From Bacteroidales bacterium (lineage in GTDB: Bacteria; Bacteroidota; Bacteroidia; Bacteroidales; UBA1715), in contig JADKDL010000038.1 in assembly GCA_016714605.1 (NCBI GenBank), positions 1-64,000 on the forward strand: a DNA stretch of 64,000 nucleotides, read 5' to 3'. Made by a program: the position numbers and the translations under genes. Position 1 is the first letter of the stretch. Each line of letters starts with the position of its first letter. This document shows positions 27,690 through 36,975 of this stretch, piece after piece. A model generated the notes under the pieces. It was given only the letters and a program-made list of their open reading frames with translations, made no database searches and was not told where the DNA came from.

Positions 27690-28120
27690 TGTAAGTACCC
27701 CCTAAAATCCGGACTGGTTAAAAATTTGAAAAACACCTAAATTTAACCATTATGAAAAGACAAAATTCACAGAAACACAGATTGTACAAGCCCTGAAAGA
27801 GGCGGAATCCGGCAGAAGCGTTGCAGACATCAGCCGGAGAGCTGGGTATCCACACCCAAACGTTTTATAACTGGAAGAAGAAGTACTCGGGTATGGATGG
27901 AGAACACTTTAAACGTTTGAAGGAGTTAGAAAAAGAGAACCGCAAGTTAAAGAATATGTACGTCGAAGTATCTTTGGATAATAGGATGCTGAAGAATGTG
28001 CTGTCAATAAAGTGGTAGCGCATGGTGATCGTAAGCATGTAGCCGCTTATATTCATCAAGCCTATGAGATAAGTATCACCAGAGCCTGTAGGAGCATGGG
28101 CCTGCCCAAATCTGTTTATT
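27690..28120 (+). mobile_element. Truncated IS3-family insertion sequence remnant
   Basis: The left end TGTAAGTACCCCCTAAAATC resembles IS3-family termini. An orfA follows (ATG 27752), frameshifted near the start, then 'FTETQIVQALKEAESGRSVADIS' and 'GIHTQTFYNWKKKYSGMDG' with the HTH, and 'LEKENRKLKNMYVEVSLDNRMLKNVLS' leucine zipper. An orfB start 'RKHVAAYIHQAYEIS' follows, and similarity stops at about 28120. The catalytic DDE domain and right end are missing, so it cannot move by itself. Confidence 0.85.
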
Positions 28121-28252
28121 GATAACCCTCATAAAAAGTGCATTCCCTATCTTTTTATAGGTTACAAATTCTTTCTTAATCTCTTCTTCTTTTTCAGCAT
28201 CAATATAATTGGTAATTGCCCAAAAAATTATATAGCGTGGAACCAGTTTCAT
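28076..28252 (-). pseudogene. Truncated gene downstream of the retron reverse transcriptase
   Basis: ATG 28252 lies five bases after the reverse transcriptase stop, a spacing typical of a coupled partner. It reads 'MKLVPRYIIFWAITNYIDAE' and continues with an acidic-basic helix to residue 44. There the sequence enters the antisense of the IS remnant (about 28120), and the frame ends 14 codons later. It is therefore the N-terminal stub of what may have been the retron's effector or accessory gene. No family can be told from 44 residues. Confidence 0.6.
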
Positions 28253-28257
28253 TTCTT

Positions 28258-29361
28258 TTATACATTTAACGAAGTTGTAAATATTTCATCGAACTCGTAT
28301 TTAAAACGAGTATAAATTTTGTCATGATTTCCACGTACCTGACCAACAAAATTGATCAGACCCTCCAGCCGATGGATAAAATAAGCTAACAACTTCTCAT
28401 CGGGTTCTTGTTTTAAATTGAAGTGGTGCTGAGCAGCTATCTTAACACCATTTAGTCTTATATCGTGCATTATCGCTCTTAGCTTACGAATGAATTTCCT
28501 GTCAACATTTACCTTGGCATTAACTACCAAACCAGTTACGGTTTGTTTCTTATTGGCAGATTGAATACGGAATTTCTTTTCATTAATTGAAAAGCCCCGT
28601 TTGTTAATCATGGATACTATATCCAAAATCGTATCACTATGGAATTTTGTGTCTGATGAGAACGTTAAATCATCCGCATATCTTGAAAATGACAAGTCAT
28701 TCTCTTTACAAAACTCCTGCAGCTCCTTATCCAACTGATAACATATAAAATTGGCTACAGCCGGAGAGGTTGGCGCACCGATGGGTAATGTTCCTTTATA
28801 TGTGGTGAGCAATGCCAGCAGTGAGGCTAAGTGTTCGTCAAACTGAAACAATTCTGATTGAAATAATGCTTTTACATGTGTTGTTTTTATAGATGGAAAG
28901 AAATCTTTGATGTCAATATTTAATACCTGTCTTTTGCCTACATGGGGTTTCGCATTTTCTGCAATGGCACAGATTTTACCTAATTCGTGTGGCTGTATGA
29001 CAAATCCGAAGACCACTTCCGGATTTATCATCAGATAATAGGCATTCAGGAAGTAATTCAGTTTACGCTGTATATCTTTTAATATATCCTCTGGTGCATC
29101 AATGGTACGCTTGCCACCTTTCTTTTTAGGTATTTCAAACGTTTGATAGACAGGATTATTAATAACCTCTGATAATGTATCCAGTGATATATCCAACATT
29201 CTGCAAAGCTGCGTTTCATTTTCCAGGCTTAACAGATGCAGGGCATTGAATGTATATCTTTTTCGTTCATTCTTATTAAATGTAAAACGCTTTGTTTCCG
29301 TAGAAACATATTTATTTCTCCATTGCTTTGCTTTGTTCTTTATGTTGTTCATTTTGTTCAT
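28258..29361 (-). CDS. Retron reverse transcriptase
   Basis: A 367-aa RT with a helical N-terminal part ('LCRMLDISLDTLSEVI'). The RT motifs are in order: 'KKKGGKRTIDAPEDILKDIQRKLN', 'VLNIDIKDFFPSI' (catalytic Asp), 'LPIGAPTSPAVANFICY', 'FSRYADDLTFS' (YADD) and 'VTGLVVNAKVNVDRKFIRKLRAI' (the VTG motif of retron RTs). It reverse-transcribes the msr-msd RNA encoded just upstream (29373-29526) and forms a defence or toxin-antitoxin-like unit with a partner. That partner gene is truncated here by the IS junction. Confidence 0.93.
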   Translation of the reverse strand: MNKMNNIKNKAKQWRNKYVSTETKRFTFNKNERKRYTFNALHLLSLENETQLCRMLDISLDTLSEVINNPVYQTFEIPKKKGGKRTIDAPEDILKDIQRKLNYFLNAYYLMINPEVVFGFVIQPHELGKICAIAENAKPHVGKRQVLNIDIKDFFPSIKTTHVKALFQSELFQFDEHLASLLALLTTYKGTLPIGAPTSPAVANFICYQLDKELQEFCKENDLSFSRYADDLTFSSDTKFHSDTILDIVSMINKRGFSINEKKFRIQSANKKQTVTGLVVNAKVNVDRKFIRKLRAIMHDIRLNGVKIAAQHHFNLKQEPDEKLLAYFIHRLEGLINFVGQVRGNHDKIYTRFKYEFDEIFTTSLNV

Positions 29362-29372
29362 AAAAAATAAAA

Positions 29373-29526
29373 GAGAACCGTTACTTATTATCTATTACCA
29401 AATATGCTAAAGTGAAACGCAGTGGAACTTTAGCAAAATTCCAAACTACTATTCTGTAGTGGGTTGCAGGTACACAACCACAAAGTCGTTATTTTTTTGA
29501 CTCATAATTTATATGTAACGGTTCTC
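29373..29526 (-). ncRNA. Retron msr-msd non-coding RNA
   Basis: Upstream of the RT start, a 12-base perfect inverted repeat GAGAACCGTTAC / GTAACGGTTCTC (ends at 29526 and 29373) brackets 154 bases, as expected for the a1/a2 pair of a retron. Inside, in transcription order, are hairpins GGTTG...CAACC, ACTAC...GTAGT, and a long msd-type stem TGCTAAAGT / ACTTTAGCA. The branching G cannot be fixed by eye. The 3' end is 11 bases from the RT start. Confidence 0.85.
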
Positions 29527-29536
29527 CATGTATCTA

Positions 29537-30590
29537 TTAAAATATGTCAAAGTCTTTCAAACGGTCTTTAGGTATTTCAATCACTTTTTCCTCTATTGAG
29601 TACTCATAATCCTTAAATCCAGTGAACTCAGGTGTTCGTGACAAGTTGAAACTACCTGTACCACCATTTCTATTCTTTGCCAAGATAATTTCCACCAAAT
29701 ATTTATTACTATTTCCGTTCTGATCTTCCATTAAATTGTAATACTCCGGGCGGTAAATAAAAATTACCTTATCTGCATCCTGTTCGATATTGCCGCTGTC
29801 TCTTAAATCAGACAGGCAGGGTTTCTTTTCACCACCTCTTGTTTCTACAGAACGGTTTAACTGGCTGGAACAAATAACGGCAATATTCAATTCCATTGCC
29901 AACTTTTTGAACTTTCTGCTGATTCTTCCTATCTCTCTGTCTCGGTTGTAATAACTTCCGCTGTTAATCATATTGTCTATCATTTGTATGTAGTCGATAA
30001 AGACGACTGCAACCTGATGTTCCTTTACCAGACGGCGACATTCCTCTTCCAATGCTTCTATCCTGTAAACTGCCGTATCACAGATATACAGATTCTTGGT
30101 GCTTATTTCTACCGCATCCTTTTCTACCTGCGCTTTTTCAGCATCAGACATTTTATTTTGCAGGATCTTGCTAACCGCGACATCGGACTTACATGCCAGG
30201 AATCTTGACAGCAAATGTGTCTTATTTAAATCAAATGAAAAGTAGGCTACTCCATAGTCAAGATTCAGCATATTTAAAGCAAGATTAACCAGAAACTGGG
30301 ATTTACCCATTGATGGATGTATATTCTCCTTTTGAGAACCCACCAAACGTACGATCGAACTCCAGAAAACCGGTATGGATCGATTGAGTATTTTCTTTTA
30401 CCTCGAAGAAATTGGTAATGTTATTCACGACGACAGTACCTATATTTTCCGCCTTACATTCAAACTCTTCGTCTTCTTTTCTGGCTTTTTCCAATAGTTC
30501 TTTCAGGGCATCATATAATGCCTTTTCCTCCTTGTGCTGAGGGTATTTATCCAGTAGCCTTTGTAATGATTTTTGAATGTCTGAATGCAT
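29537..30590 (-). pseudogene. DnaB-like replicative helicase remnant with damaged Walker A
   Basis: The frame from 30590 reads a linker and 'HTGFLEFDRTFGGFSKGEYTSING', the lead-in of a DnaB RecA-like core. The second frame continues from within 'PSMGKSQFLVNLALNML'. The Walker A residues that should precede PSMGKS are lost in a small deletion at about 30320. Walker B 'VAVVFIDYIQMIDNM', 'VICSSQLNRSVETR' and 'LSDLRDSGNIEQDADKVIF' follow. The normal DnaB N-terminal domain is absent or replaced. It is likely from a phage or plasmid replication module and inactive as written. It ends next to the retron RNA. Confidence 0.8.
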
Positions 30591-30780
30591 CTGTTATATG
30601 GTTTTTTGAGATTAGCAGAACAACTAAGATAGCCGTCAGGTATTAAAAACTAATCAGTGCTTGTGTTAAATATTCTGAGAAAATATCCACACAAACCTAT
30701 TAAAAAAGAATATCAGCAGGTTAGGCCATTACAGCAAACAGAAGAATATGTATATTAACAAACTAATGTTGAAAATGGAT

Positions 30781-31564
30781 TTAAGCAATATCTTTAATAT
30801 CCCTACTTTTCTTATACAATAAGACGATTGTGGTAATAGTAAAGATGATTAATAGCGCAAGACAAGAAAAAATGACATATCGATTAACGCTTATTTCATT
30901 TGGTGTAGTTTTGATTTTTTCATCACCAGTTAACTTTGTTTTAATGTTTAACGCAGAGAGAATTTGCCTGGTTTTAATAATTGAAGCGCTATCTGCACCG
31001 TAATGTTTTAAAACCTCGAAATCTGCCTGATCCGTAAAAAGCCCAAACTGCATGCTGACCTAACATATTCTGAATATAGTTTGCATCAATATAACATGCT
31101 AGGCTTAATAGGCTTGAATCTGCCATTTCTCCTATTCTAAATGTTGTTTCTATGTTCGGTGCTTTATTATGTAATTGAGCACACATAGCATAAAATCTTG
31201 TAGAATATGTTTCACCGGGATAGAGTGGGAATTCTGCATTATGGGTGACTAACATTTCCTGAACTGAACTGTCGGTTGGTATAAGCATAGTACCACAATC
31301 CAGCTTTAAAAGAACAAAACTATCAATATTGCTTTTTAAAACGATAGCCATGCATTTACCATAATGCACACCTTCTCTATCTAATACTTCATAAAAAAAC
31401 CGTGGATCATAGGCACCACAAATTTTCAATTCCAACATGCCTTTTTCAATGGCCTCATTTATTGGAATAATTGGCGGTTTTTTATTAGCCAAAGAATCCT
31501 GAGCATTGATTCCTGTAATTAAGAGAAGACTTATTAAAACATTAAGTGAGAACTTAAGCAGCAT
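30781..31564 (-). pseudogene. Exported protein with C-terminal membrane anchor, frameshifted
   Basis: The first frame (30989-31564) has a signal peptide (SLNVLISLLLITGINA) and 'ETTFRIGEMADSSLLSLACYID'. One extra T in a T5 run near 31040 moves 'HAVWAF' into 'TDQADFEVLKHYGADSASII', which leads to a single C-terminal helix 'YVIFSCLALLIIFTITTIVLLY'. The restored protein is about 255 aa, mostly extracytoplasmic with a short cytosolic tail. No family is recognised. Bases 30591-30780 to its left hold nothing I recognise. Confidence 0.6.
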
Positions 31565-31724
31565 AATATTTTTTTTAATTAGTTATTATATATTCTCGAT
31601 CATTCAAATTATTGGCAGTATCAACTTTATTCCTGATGCTGATTCCAAAGAACTTTAATATTTTCTAAAGCATCATGTTGTAAGTGAACAAACTCATTAG
31701 CATATTTATTTCTATATAATTAAT

Positions 31725-32015
31725 TCAGACTTTCGACTTTCTAAAAACAGACATAATTAATCCTATCCCAATTATAACATCTACCACATTCCAAATTTGC
31801 CTTCCAAGAGCAACTTTGATAAAAGGTTGAAATAGCAATGCAAGACCTATGTAGAGTATCATTTCTGTCTTATTTTGCTTTTCACTTGCCTTGTACGCAA
31901 GAATTGAAAAGCCAATTAGTCCTGATATTCTAACTATCTGGTAATAACCATATGGCATATCTATTAAACAAATAAATAGAAGAACAGCTAAAATTAATTT
32001 AATGGCATTATTCAT
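31725..32015 (-). CDS. Small DUF6804-like membrane protein
   Basis: 96 aa with three membrane helices. 'CLIDMPYGYYQIVRISGLIGFSILAY' and 'LLFQPFIKVALGRQIWNVVDVIIGIGLI' fit a family of small bacterial membrane proteins that I recall as DUF6804. The function is unknown. It stands alone between the exported protein and the TerY-P operon. The 160 bases to its left contain a 29-codon coding-like tail ('KYANEFVHLQHDALENIK'), possibly a relic. Confidence 0.6.
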   Translation of the reverse strand: MNNAIKLILAVLLFICLIDMPYGYYQIVRISGLIGFSILAYKASEKQNKTEMILYIGLALLFQPFIKVALGRQIWNVVDVIIGIGLIMSVFRKSKV

Positions 32016-32053
32016 TGATTCTCAATTAATAAGCATGATGATCTTACAAAATA

Positions 32054-33307
32054 TTATGATTTACTTACATTTCCCATCATTTCTTCCCTTGCTTTACTTT
32101 CCCATTCTTCGAGCATCTCATTTGCAAGTTTTTCTTCAATATCTACGACTTTGTCTATAATCTTTTTATTCATCCCTATTTCTTTATTCTTTCTATATTC
32201 TTCTATATCATTTAATTCTGTTTCCAGTGCATTTAACCTGCTTCTTGTTTCCAACTCTGTTTCTCTTTCCTGTTTATACATCATCCAATCATACTGTCCG
32301 ATTGGAGTCTTTAACTTAAGATAAGTAGGTAATATTTCAATAACCAGTAATGCTAAGAAAATTAACCATTTTAGAAATTGTACACCAAAATTCGGCATTA
32401 AGAATAAAGTAACAAATTGAGTATCAAAGCTGCCTTTCATGAGATTAAGTCCTGTCTCTAATGAGTCTGTCTTAACTGAAATTATTGAATCATTGATTTT
32501 CTTTTTAGTTTTTATAGACAACCCTCTCATTTTCTCACTTTGTGCTTCTTGTTGTTTTTGAGTTCTCCATTGGCTTTCAATTTGACTTGCTTCTACTTTT
32601 AATCTTCCACATTCATTTTTCTTCTTTGTATAAGCTGGATTGGTTCTTGAAACAAGCTCGTTGTCGTTATTAGTATAATAAATTCTAGGTTTAATCTTAG
32701 TTAATTGAGATTTACAAGTATTGTATTCTGATATCTTAGTTTTGTATTCAGGCAAGGGACAATCGCTCTTTAATTCATTCTCGATTTCTTCAGCACTATT
32801 TAATGCTTTAGATGCTTCAATTGAATCCTCTTTAGTCTTGTATTTATTATTTAAATAACTAGAACGTTCTTTCAAGTCATTTATATTATTTTTTTCCAGT
32901 TGGTATTCAATTCTTGATTTAAATACAATATGGTCTAGTGGAATTGACATAAAAAAGGATAAAATAACTGCTAAAAAGAAACGAGGCCAGAAGTATTGCA
33001 TCATCGATTTTTCTGCTTGTGTCGGATCTTTCTTAATCGAATTAACCATTGACCTGTCTAATGAAAAAATCAATGCTCCCCATATTACAGCAAATAACAT
33101 TGCTCCTAAAATACTGTGAGAAAAAGTAAAGCCGGCTATGAAGCCTGTAAAACTTGCAAAAATTGAGGTCATCAAAATCATCAACCCGATATTTGCATGC
33201 CGGTTATAGTCATTCGGACATTTAGACAATACGGAAATCTCAGAACCTGCCAATAGCCATAAGAAGTATTGCAAACCCGAATATGAATTGGTGCTGTTTT
33301 TTTTCAT
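32054..33307 (-). CDS. DUF4407 membrane protein
   Basis: The N-terminal half shows the DUF4407 pattern: 'LLAGSEISVLSKCPNDYNRH', 'ILMTSIFASFTGFIAGFTF', 'AMLFAVIWGALIFSLDRSMV' and 'FFLAVILSFFMSIPLDHIVF'. A long coiled-coil segment (about residues 140-290) and a fourth helix 'WLIFLALLVIEILPTYLKL' follow. Length of 417 aa. Its start overlaps the kinase stop by four bases, so it is the last gene of the TerY-P operon and likely its membrane component. Confidence 0.85.
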   Translation of the reverse strand: MKKNSTNSYSGLQYFLWLLAGSEISVLSKCPNDYNRHANIGLMILMTSIFASFTGFIAGFTFSHSILGAMLFAVIWGALIFSLDRSMVNSIKKDPTQAEKSMMQYFWPRFFLAVILSFFMSIPLDHIVFKSRIEYQLEKNNINDLKERSSYLNNKYKTKEDSIEASKALNSAEEIENELKSDCPLPEYKTKISEYNTCKSQLTKIKPRIYYTNNDNELVSRTNPAYTKKKNECGRLKVEASQIESQWRTQKQQEAQSEKMRGLSIKTKKKINDSIISVKTDSLETGLNLMKGSFDTQFVTLFLMPNFGVQFLKWLIFLALLVIEILPTYLKLKTPIGQYDWMMYKQERETELETRSRLNALETELNDIEEYRKNKEIGMNKKIIDKVVDIEEKLANEMLEEWESKAREEMMGNVSKS

Positions 33308-35127
33308 TTTGTTAAATGGTTTTTATATCGTATTTTAAAAATATTAAATTTGTCCATAATTTTATTAAACTTCATTGAAAATAATTCATGTTTTGATAAG
33401 TTGTTTATCAAATTCCCAGATGGAATTTTTATAATTTGTGGCGATGGTATCTTAAGCTCAATTTTAGGCAACTCTATCACTTTCTTTGTATAGGCAGGAG
33501 CCTTTAAAACTTCTATTTCAGATTTATGTGCAACATTATATCGCTTGTTTTCAGCTACAATTACAAATGATATATCTTTATCTATCTTCAGGTCATACTC
33601 CTTCTTTCCTGTCAAATCAATATTTAATGGGCTAAGGGTAACCTTTTGGGCATTCTCCGTATCGATTAACAATTTAACGGAACGGTTAGGAAAAGTTATC
33701 TTCTTCTCCTGACTTACTTTCAATGAAACGGGATAATATATCTCTATGTTAATGGATTCGCTTACCTTCTGGTTATTTATTAACGATGTTAACTCTAAAC
33801 TTACCTGTAAACTCTTCGTCAATCCCTCTATAGTATATCTATTAACGTTTGAAACATCAATTTGAATCTGATTGTATTTTAAGTATGCGGTCTTGAAATT
33901 TTTTGCATCCCATTTTAATTCCAGCTTTTCATCAAACTTTAAAGCAACATGATTGGCTGAAAAACCCCTTATTTCTGGTTTTGGAATGGTGTCTATTTTA
34001 TAAGCTTGCTTAATAGTCTCTAAGCCATTCCCATATTCAAACTGAAATTTTTGATTCTTCGTTACTACTTCTTCAATAGAATTAACTTTAAAATAGTCAA
34101 CGCCATTAATTTTTACAAAACTTACATTTTCAGCAGACCATGATATTTTCACTAAGTCACCAATAAGAACCTTCTCCGGTTTGTGCGTTATGCTTAAGTG
34201 AGGCTTTGGAAACTTACCATTAAGCAAATCTTTTATGTTGTCAATGTAGATATTGTCACTATTTAGCGACTGCTTCAAATAAAACACCAAACCTTTGGTC
34301 TCGTTTAGTTTAGAAAGTTCTGAAAACAATTTCGATTTATCAGGGGTAATAAAATCAGCCTTTGTAAATAGTATGTTATCCCCGTCATTATATTTTGTAT
34401 ATAAATCCGGGTTTACAGACAGTGCTATTAAAGAAGTATAGATATTCAGAATTGAAAAGTGATCTATATTCTCATTAAAATCATCTTCTGTCCTTTTTAT
34501 ATGCTGATAGCATGCTGTACCATTTTCAATTGACCGCTGTCCATTCAAAGCAGGAACATACATTCCATCATAATCAATCAAAATTAGATTCAAATTATCA
34601 TCAATGAGGATGTTGCTTAGTTTTAGATCTCCATGAGCAATACCATCATCCAATAATTTAATCGCTATTTCTTTAAAGTTTTCTGCTATTTGTCTTATTT
34701 CCTTAACCTTGTTACTTATTACCAGCTCTTTTAATCCTGACTCTAAAGTATCTGCTTCAATCCATTTCATTATGACACCGGGAAAGTAACAATCTTCATC
34801 TTTTGCTCCCGGAATTTCAACATAAATTAACTTTTCTATAAATGAGAAATGTGTAAAAAACGGATATTTAGAATTTTCAAGGTAAGAGGATATAGTTCTT
34901 AATCTATTAAACCTTCCCTTTATTTCATCAATAAATAATTTCAAAGCAAATATGTCTCCCTTTTGATCTTTAACCTTAAATACAGTTGCGCTACCACCGG
35001 CAGAAATGATTGGTTCATTATCCTTTGTAACTGGCAAAAAACTATAACCTCCATTGTCCTCCGAAGGAAATAGTTCATTCATTACTGAATTTCTATATTG
35101 TGTTCTACTAGGATACATCACCTTCAA
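33304..35127 (-). CDS. TerY-P triad Ser/Thr kinase with Ig-like repeats
   Basis: Residues 1-290 form a protein kinase. The Gly loop is 'ISAGGSATVFKVKDQKGDIFALKLF' (Lys present), the catalytic loop 'HGDLKLSNILID' (HGD in place of HRD) and the DFG position 'LILIDYDGMYVP' (DYD). The region from 305 to 570 contains three tandem beta-rich, Ig-like units, recognisable by 'VKISWSAENVSFVKING' and 'LELKWDAKNFKTAYLKYN'. The gene overlaps PP2C upstream and DUF4407 downstream, so the three are co-translated. It should phosphorylate Ser/Thr on the vWA protein or its partners, with the PP2C reversing this. Confidence 0.88.
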   Translation of the reverse strand: MKVMYPSRTQYRNSVMNELFPSEDNGGYSFLPVTKDNEPIISAGGSATVFKVKDQKGDIFALKLFIDEIKGRFNRLRTISSYLENSKYPFFTHFSFIEKLIYVEIPGAKDEDCYFPGVIMKWIEADTLESGLKELVISNKVKEIRQIAENFKEIAIKLLDDGIAHGDLKLSNILIDDNLNLILIDYDGMYVPALNGQRSIENGTACYQHIKRTEDDFNENIDHFSILNIYTSLIALSVNPDLYTKYNDGDNILFTKADFITPDKSKLFSELSKLNETKGLVFYLKQSLNSDNIYIDNIKDLLNGKFPKPHLSITHKPEKVLIGDLVKISWSAENVSFVKINGVDYFKVNSIEEVVTKNQKFQFEYGNGLETIKQAYKIDTIPKPEIRGFSANHVALKFDEKLELKWDAKNFKTAYLKYNQIQIDVSNVNRYTIEGLTKSLQVSLELTSLINNQKVSESINIEIYYPVSLKVSQEKKITFPNRSVKLLIDTENAQKVTLSPLNIDLTGKKEYDLKIDKDISFVIVAENKRYNVAHKSEIEVLKAPAYTKKVIELPKIELKIPSPQIIKIPSGNLINNLSKHELFSMKFNKIMDKFNIFKIRYKNHLTK

Positions 35128-35989
35128 TAAAAATTAATGAATAATCATCTATGTCTATTTCCTGATTTGAATAAAGAGTTTGCATCGCTGATGTGAAAAT
35201 ATCTTTAGCAGAAGACACTTTTTTTAAATATTCAAATAGATCTTCTAATGTTTTAATATTATGGCTCCCAAAATTAACAGCTTCTTTTCTTAGCATATTC
35301 TTTGGATTATTAATGGAAAGAAGAAAATTGTCTTTAAATATTGGTGGCGCAATTAAGTCTTGATTTATCATTGCTAAACACAGAATTATCCATTTAGCCA
35401 AACTGTCAGAAGCCATAAGAATTATAAAATGATTTGTAACATCGATTGAATGAAATGGAAGTTCTTTATCCAAGTCAATCAGCCAATTTAATAAGCAAGG
35501 AGATTCATCCATAGAATCCTGGTCATTCATAGAAGCAAAATATTTTAGCTTAAACTCTTCAGAATCTTTTTCAAATAAAATCACACATGAATCACCGGTT
35601 GAAGAGAAAAATAATTCATTAGCCATTTTGTCTATCCAACAAGCAGTTAAGGTTGAATAAGAGCCATCTCTGTAAACCTTTTTATTTAATATTAAATCTG
35701 ACAGATCTTTTTTTTCTATAACTTCATCATGAAATTCTTTTGAAGCATTATAGAACCATTTTTTTGTATTCCTATCAAAATTACATGGATTCAACGGTAC
35801 ACTCTTTGCAAGGTGCATTGCCCAATCTCTGCAAAAGACACCCGCTCCACCCGCTCCATCACAAAGCGAAAATCTCGTGTAAGGATTATTATATGCTGAC
35901 TGAACATCAATAAAATCTTCATTCTCCTCTTCTCTCTTTTCCAGGAAATTTGAGATAGATACTATATTGTATTTAAATTCAACCCCCAT
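35108..35989 (-). CDS. TerY-P triad PP2C phosphatase
   Basis: 293 aa. 'YTRFSLCDGAGGAGVFCRDWAMHLA' carries the metal-binding DG. 'STLTACWIDKMANELFFSSTGDSCVILF' and 'HFIILMASDSLAKWIIL' correspond to PP2C motifs, and 'DDYSLIFIEG' ends the fold. It shares one base with the vWA gene stop-start and overlaps the kinase by 20 bases. This kinase-PP2C-vWA arrangement is the TerY-P triad described for Ter-linked stress and defence systems. Confidence 0.88.
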   Translation of the reverse strand: MGVEFKYNIVSISNFLEKREEENEDFIDVQSAYNNPYTRFSLCDGAGGAGVFCRDWAMHLAKSVPLNPCNFDRNTKKWFYNASKEFHDEVIEKKDLSDLILNKKVYRDGSYSTLTACWIDKMANELFFSSTGDSCVILFEKDSEEFKLKYFASMNDQDSMDESPCLLNWLIDLDKELPFHSIDVTNHFIILMASDSLAKWIILCLAMINQDLIAPPIFKDNFLLSINNPKNMLRKEAVNFGSHNIKTLEDLFEYLKKVSSAKDIFTSAMQTLYSNQEIDIDDYSLIFIEGDVS

Positions 35990-36975
35990 TAATTTATGTT
36001 ATTTCTTAGAGTAGATGTGCCTATATTTAGAAACCTCATAATACTTTGTATATTACCAAACACTAACCCTTTTACTATTTCACCCTCTTCCAATCCTGAT
36101 TTTTGTATATACTTTATTAATGAAGCGGGGATAGGACTTGATGCATCAAACAATGCTGCCTCATAAGCCTCATTTTCGAATAAATACCTGTCTGACAATA
36201 AAGGATATTCAACCAAATTTTCGTAATCATCCGAAAGCAGAAAATTAAACAATAAAACATTACCATCCGATGTGCTTATGTTTTTTATTTCATTTGCCGA
36301 GTCTGCAATTTCTTCATATTCGTCTACATCAGTTGCTGCGCCATCAGTTATATTAAATACAATTGGAGGAAAGCTATTTGGGTGATTAAACACCCATTCA
36401 TCTAAATATGATTTGCAGACCATAAATGCTTCTTTCATAGGTGTTACCCCTTCAGCATAACAATCTATCCATATATTTACTTCTTCATTTTTAACTCTAG
36501 GGCCAAATTTCTGTTTATTGGGAACACTAATTGTTTCTTTTCTTTTTGATCCGTTTCGCAATTCGTTAACACCTACCCATATTTTATCTTCCAATGGACC
36601 CTCCCAGGCAACCTGAACAATACTATTCCCTACTTTATCTTCTCTGCCATATCCAATTATTAAAATTTCAAAATACTCTTTAATGATATCTGTTTTCTGA
36701 CAAGTAATAATTATTTCATCTAAAAATTGATTCACTATTAGGGCAAGATGTTCTGCCTTAGATTTAGAGACGCCATTGTTGTCTTCTAAATCATCCCTCA
36801 TGGAAGCTGATTGATCAAGTAATAAAACGAAAGCACATGGGTTAATGCTTGTAATTCTTTCTGAATACTGAATTGGCTTGTATGCAGTATTACGTGTATT
36901 CAATAAATTACTTGCAGTTTGAATAGGATTTGGTTTGTTTTGCCCGGAACTAGATGGCAGATTGCTATTGCTCAT
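35989..36975 (-). CDS. TerY-like vWA domain protein
   Basis: The vWA MIDAS motif is complete: 'CAFVLLLDQSASMRDDL' (DxSxS), 'YAEGVTPMKEAF' (Thr) and 'PIVFNITDGAATDVDEY' (Asp). The rest follows the TerY pattern with 'NQFLDEIIITC' and 'YLFENEAYEAALFDASSP'. No signal peptide, so it is cytosolic. It overlaps the PLD-DnaJ gene by 11 bases. No MoxR or tellurite TerB/C/D/E genes lie in the window. Confidence 0.88.
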   Translation of the reverse strand: MSNSNLPSSSGQNKPNPIQTASNLLNTRNTAYKPIQYSERITSINPCAFVLLLDQSASMRDDLEDNNGVSKSKAEHLALIVNQFLDEIIITCQKTDIIKEYFEILIIGYGREDKVGNSIVQVAWEGPLEDKIWVGVNELRNGSKRKETISVPNKQKFGPRVKNEEVNIWIDCYAEGVTPMKEAFMVCKSYLDEWVFNHPNSFPPIVFNITDGAATDVDEYEEIADSANEIKNISTSDGNVLLFNFLLSDDYENLVEYPLLSDRYLFENEAYEAALFDASSPIPASLIKYIQKSGLEEGEIVKGLVFGNIQSIMRFLNIGTSTLRNNIN

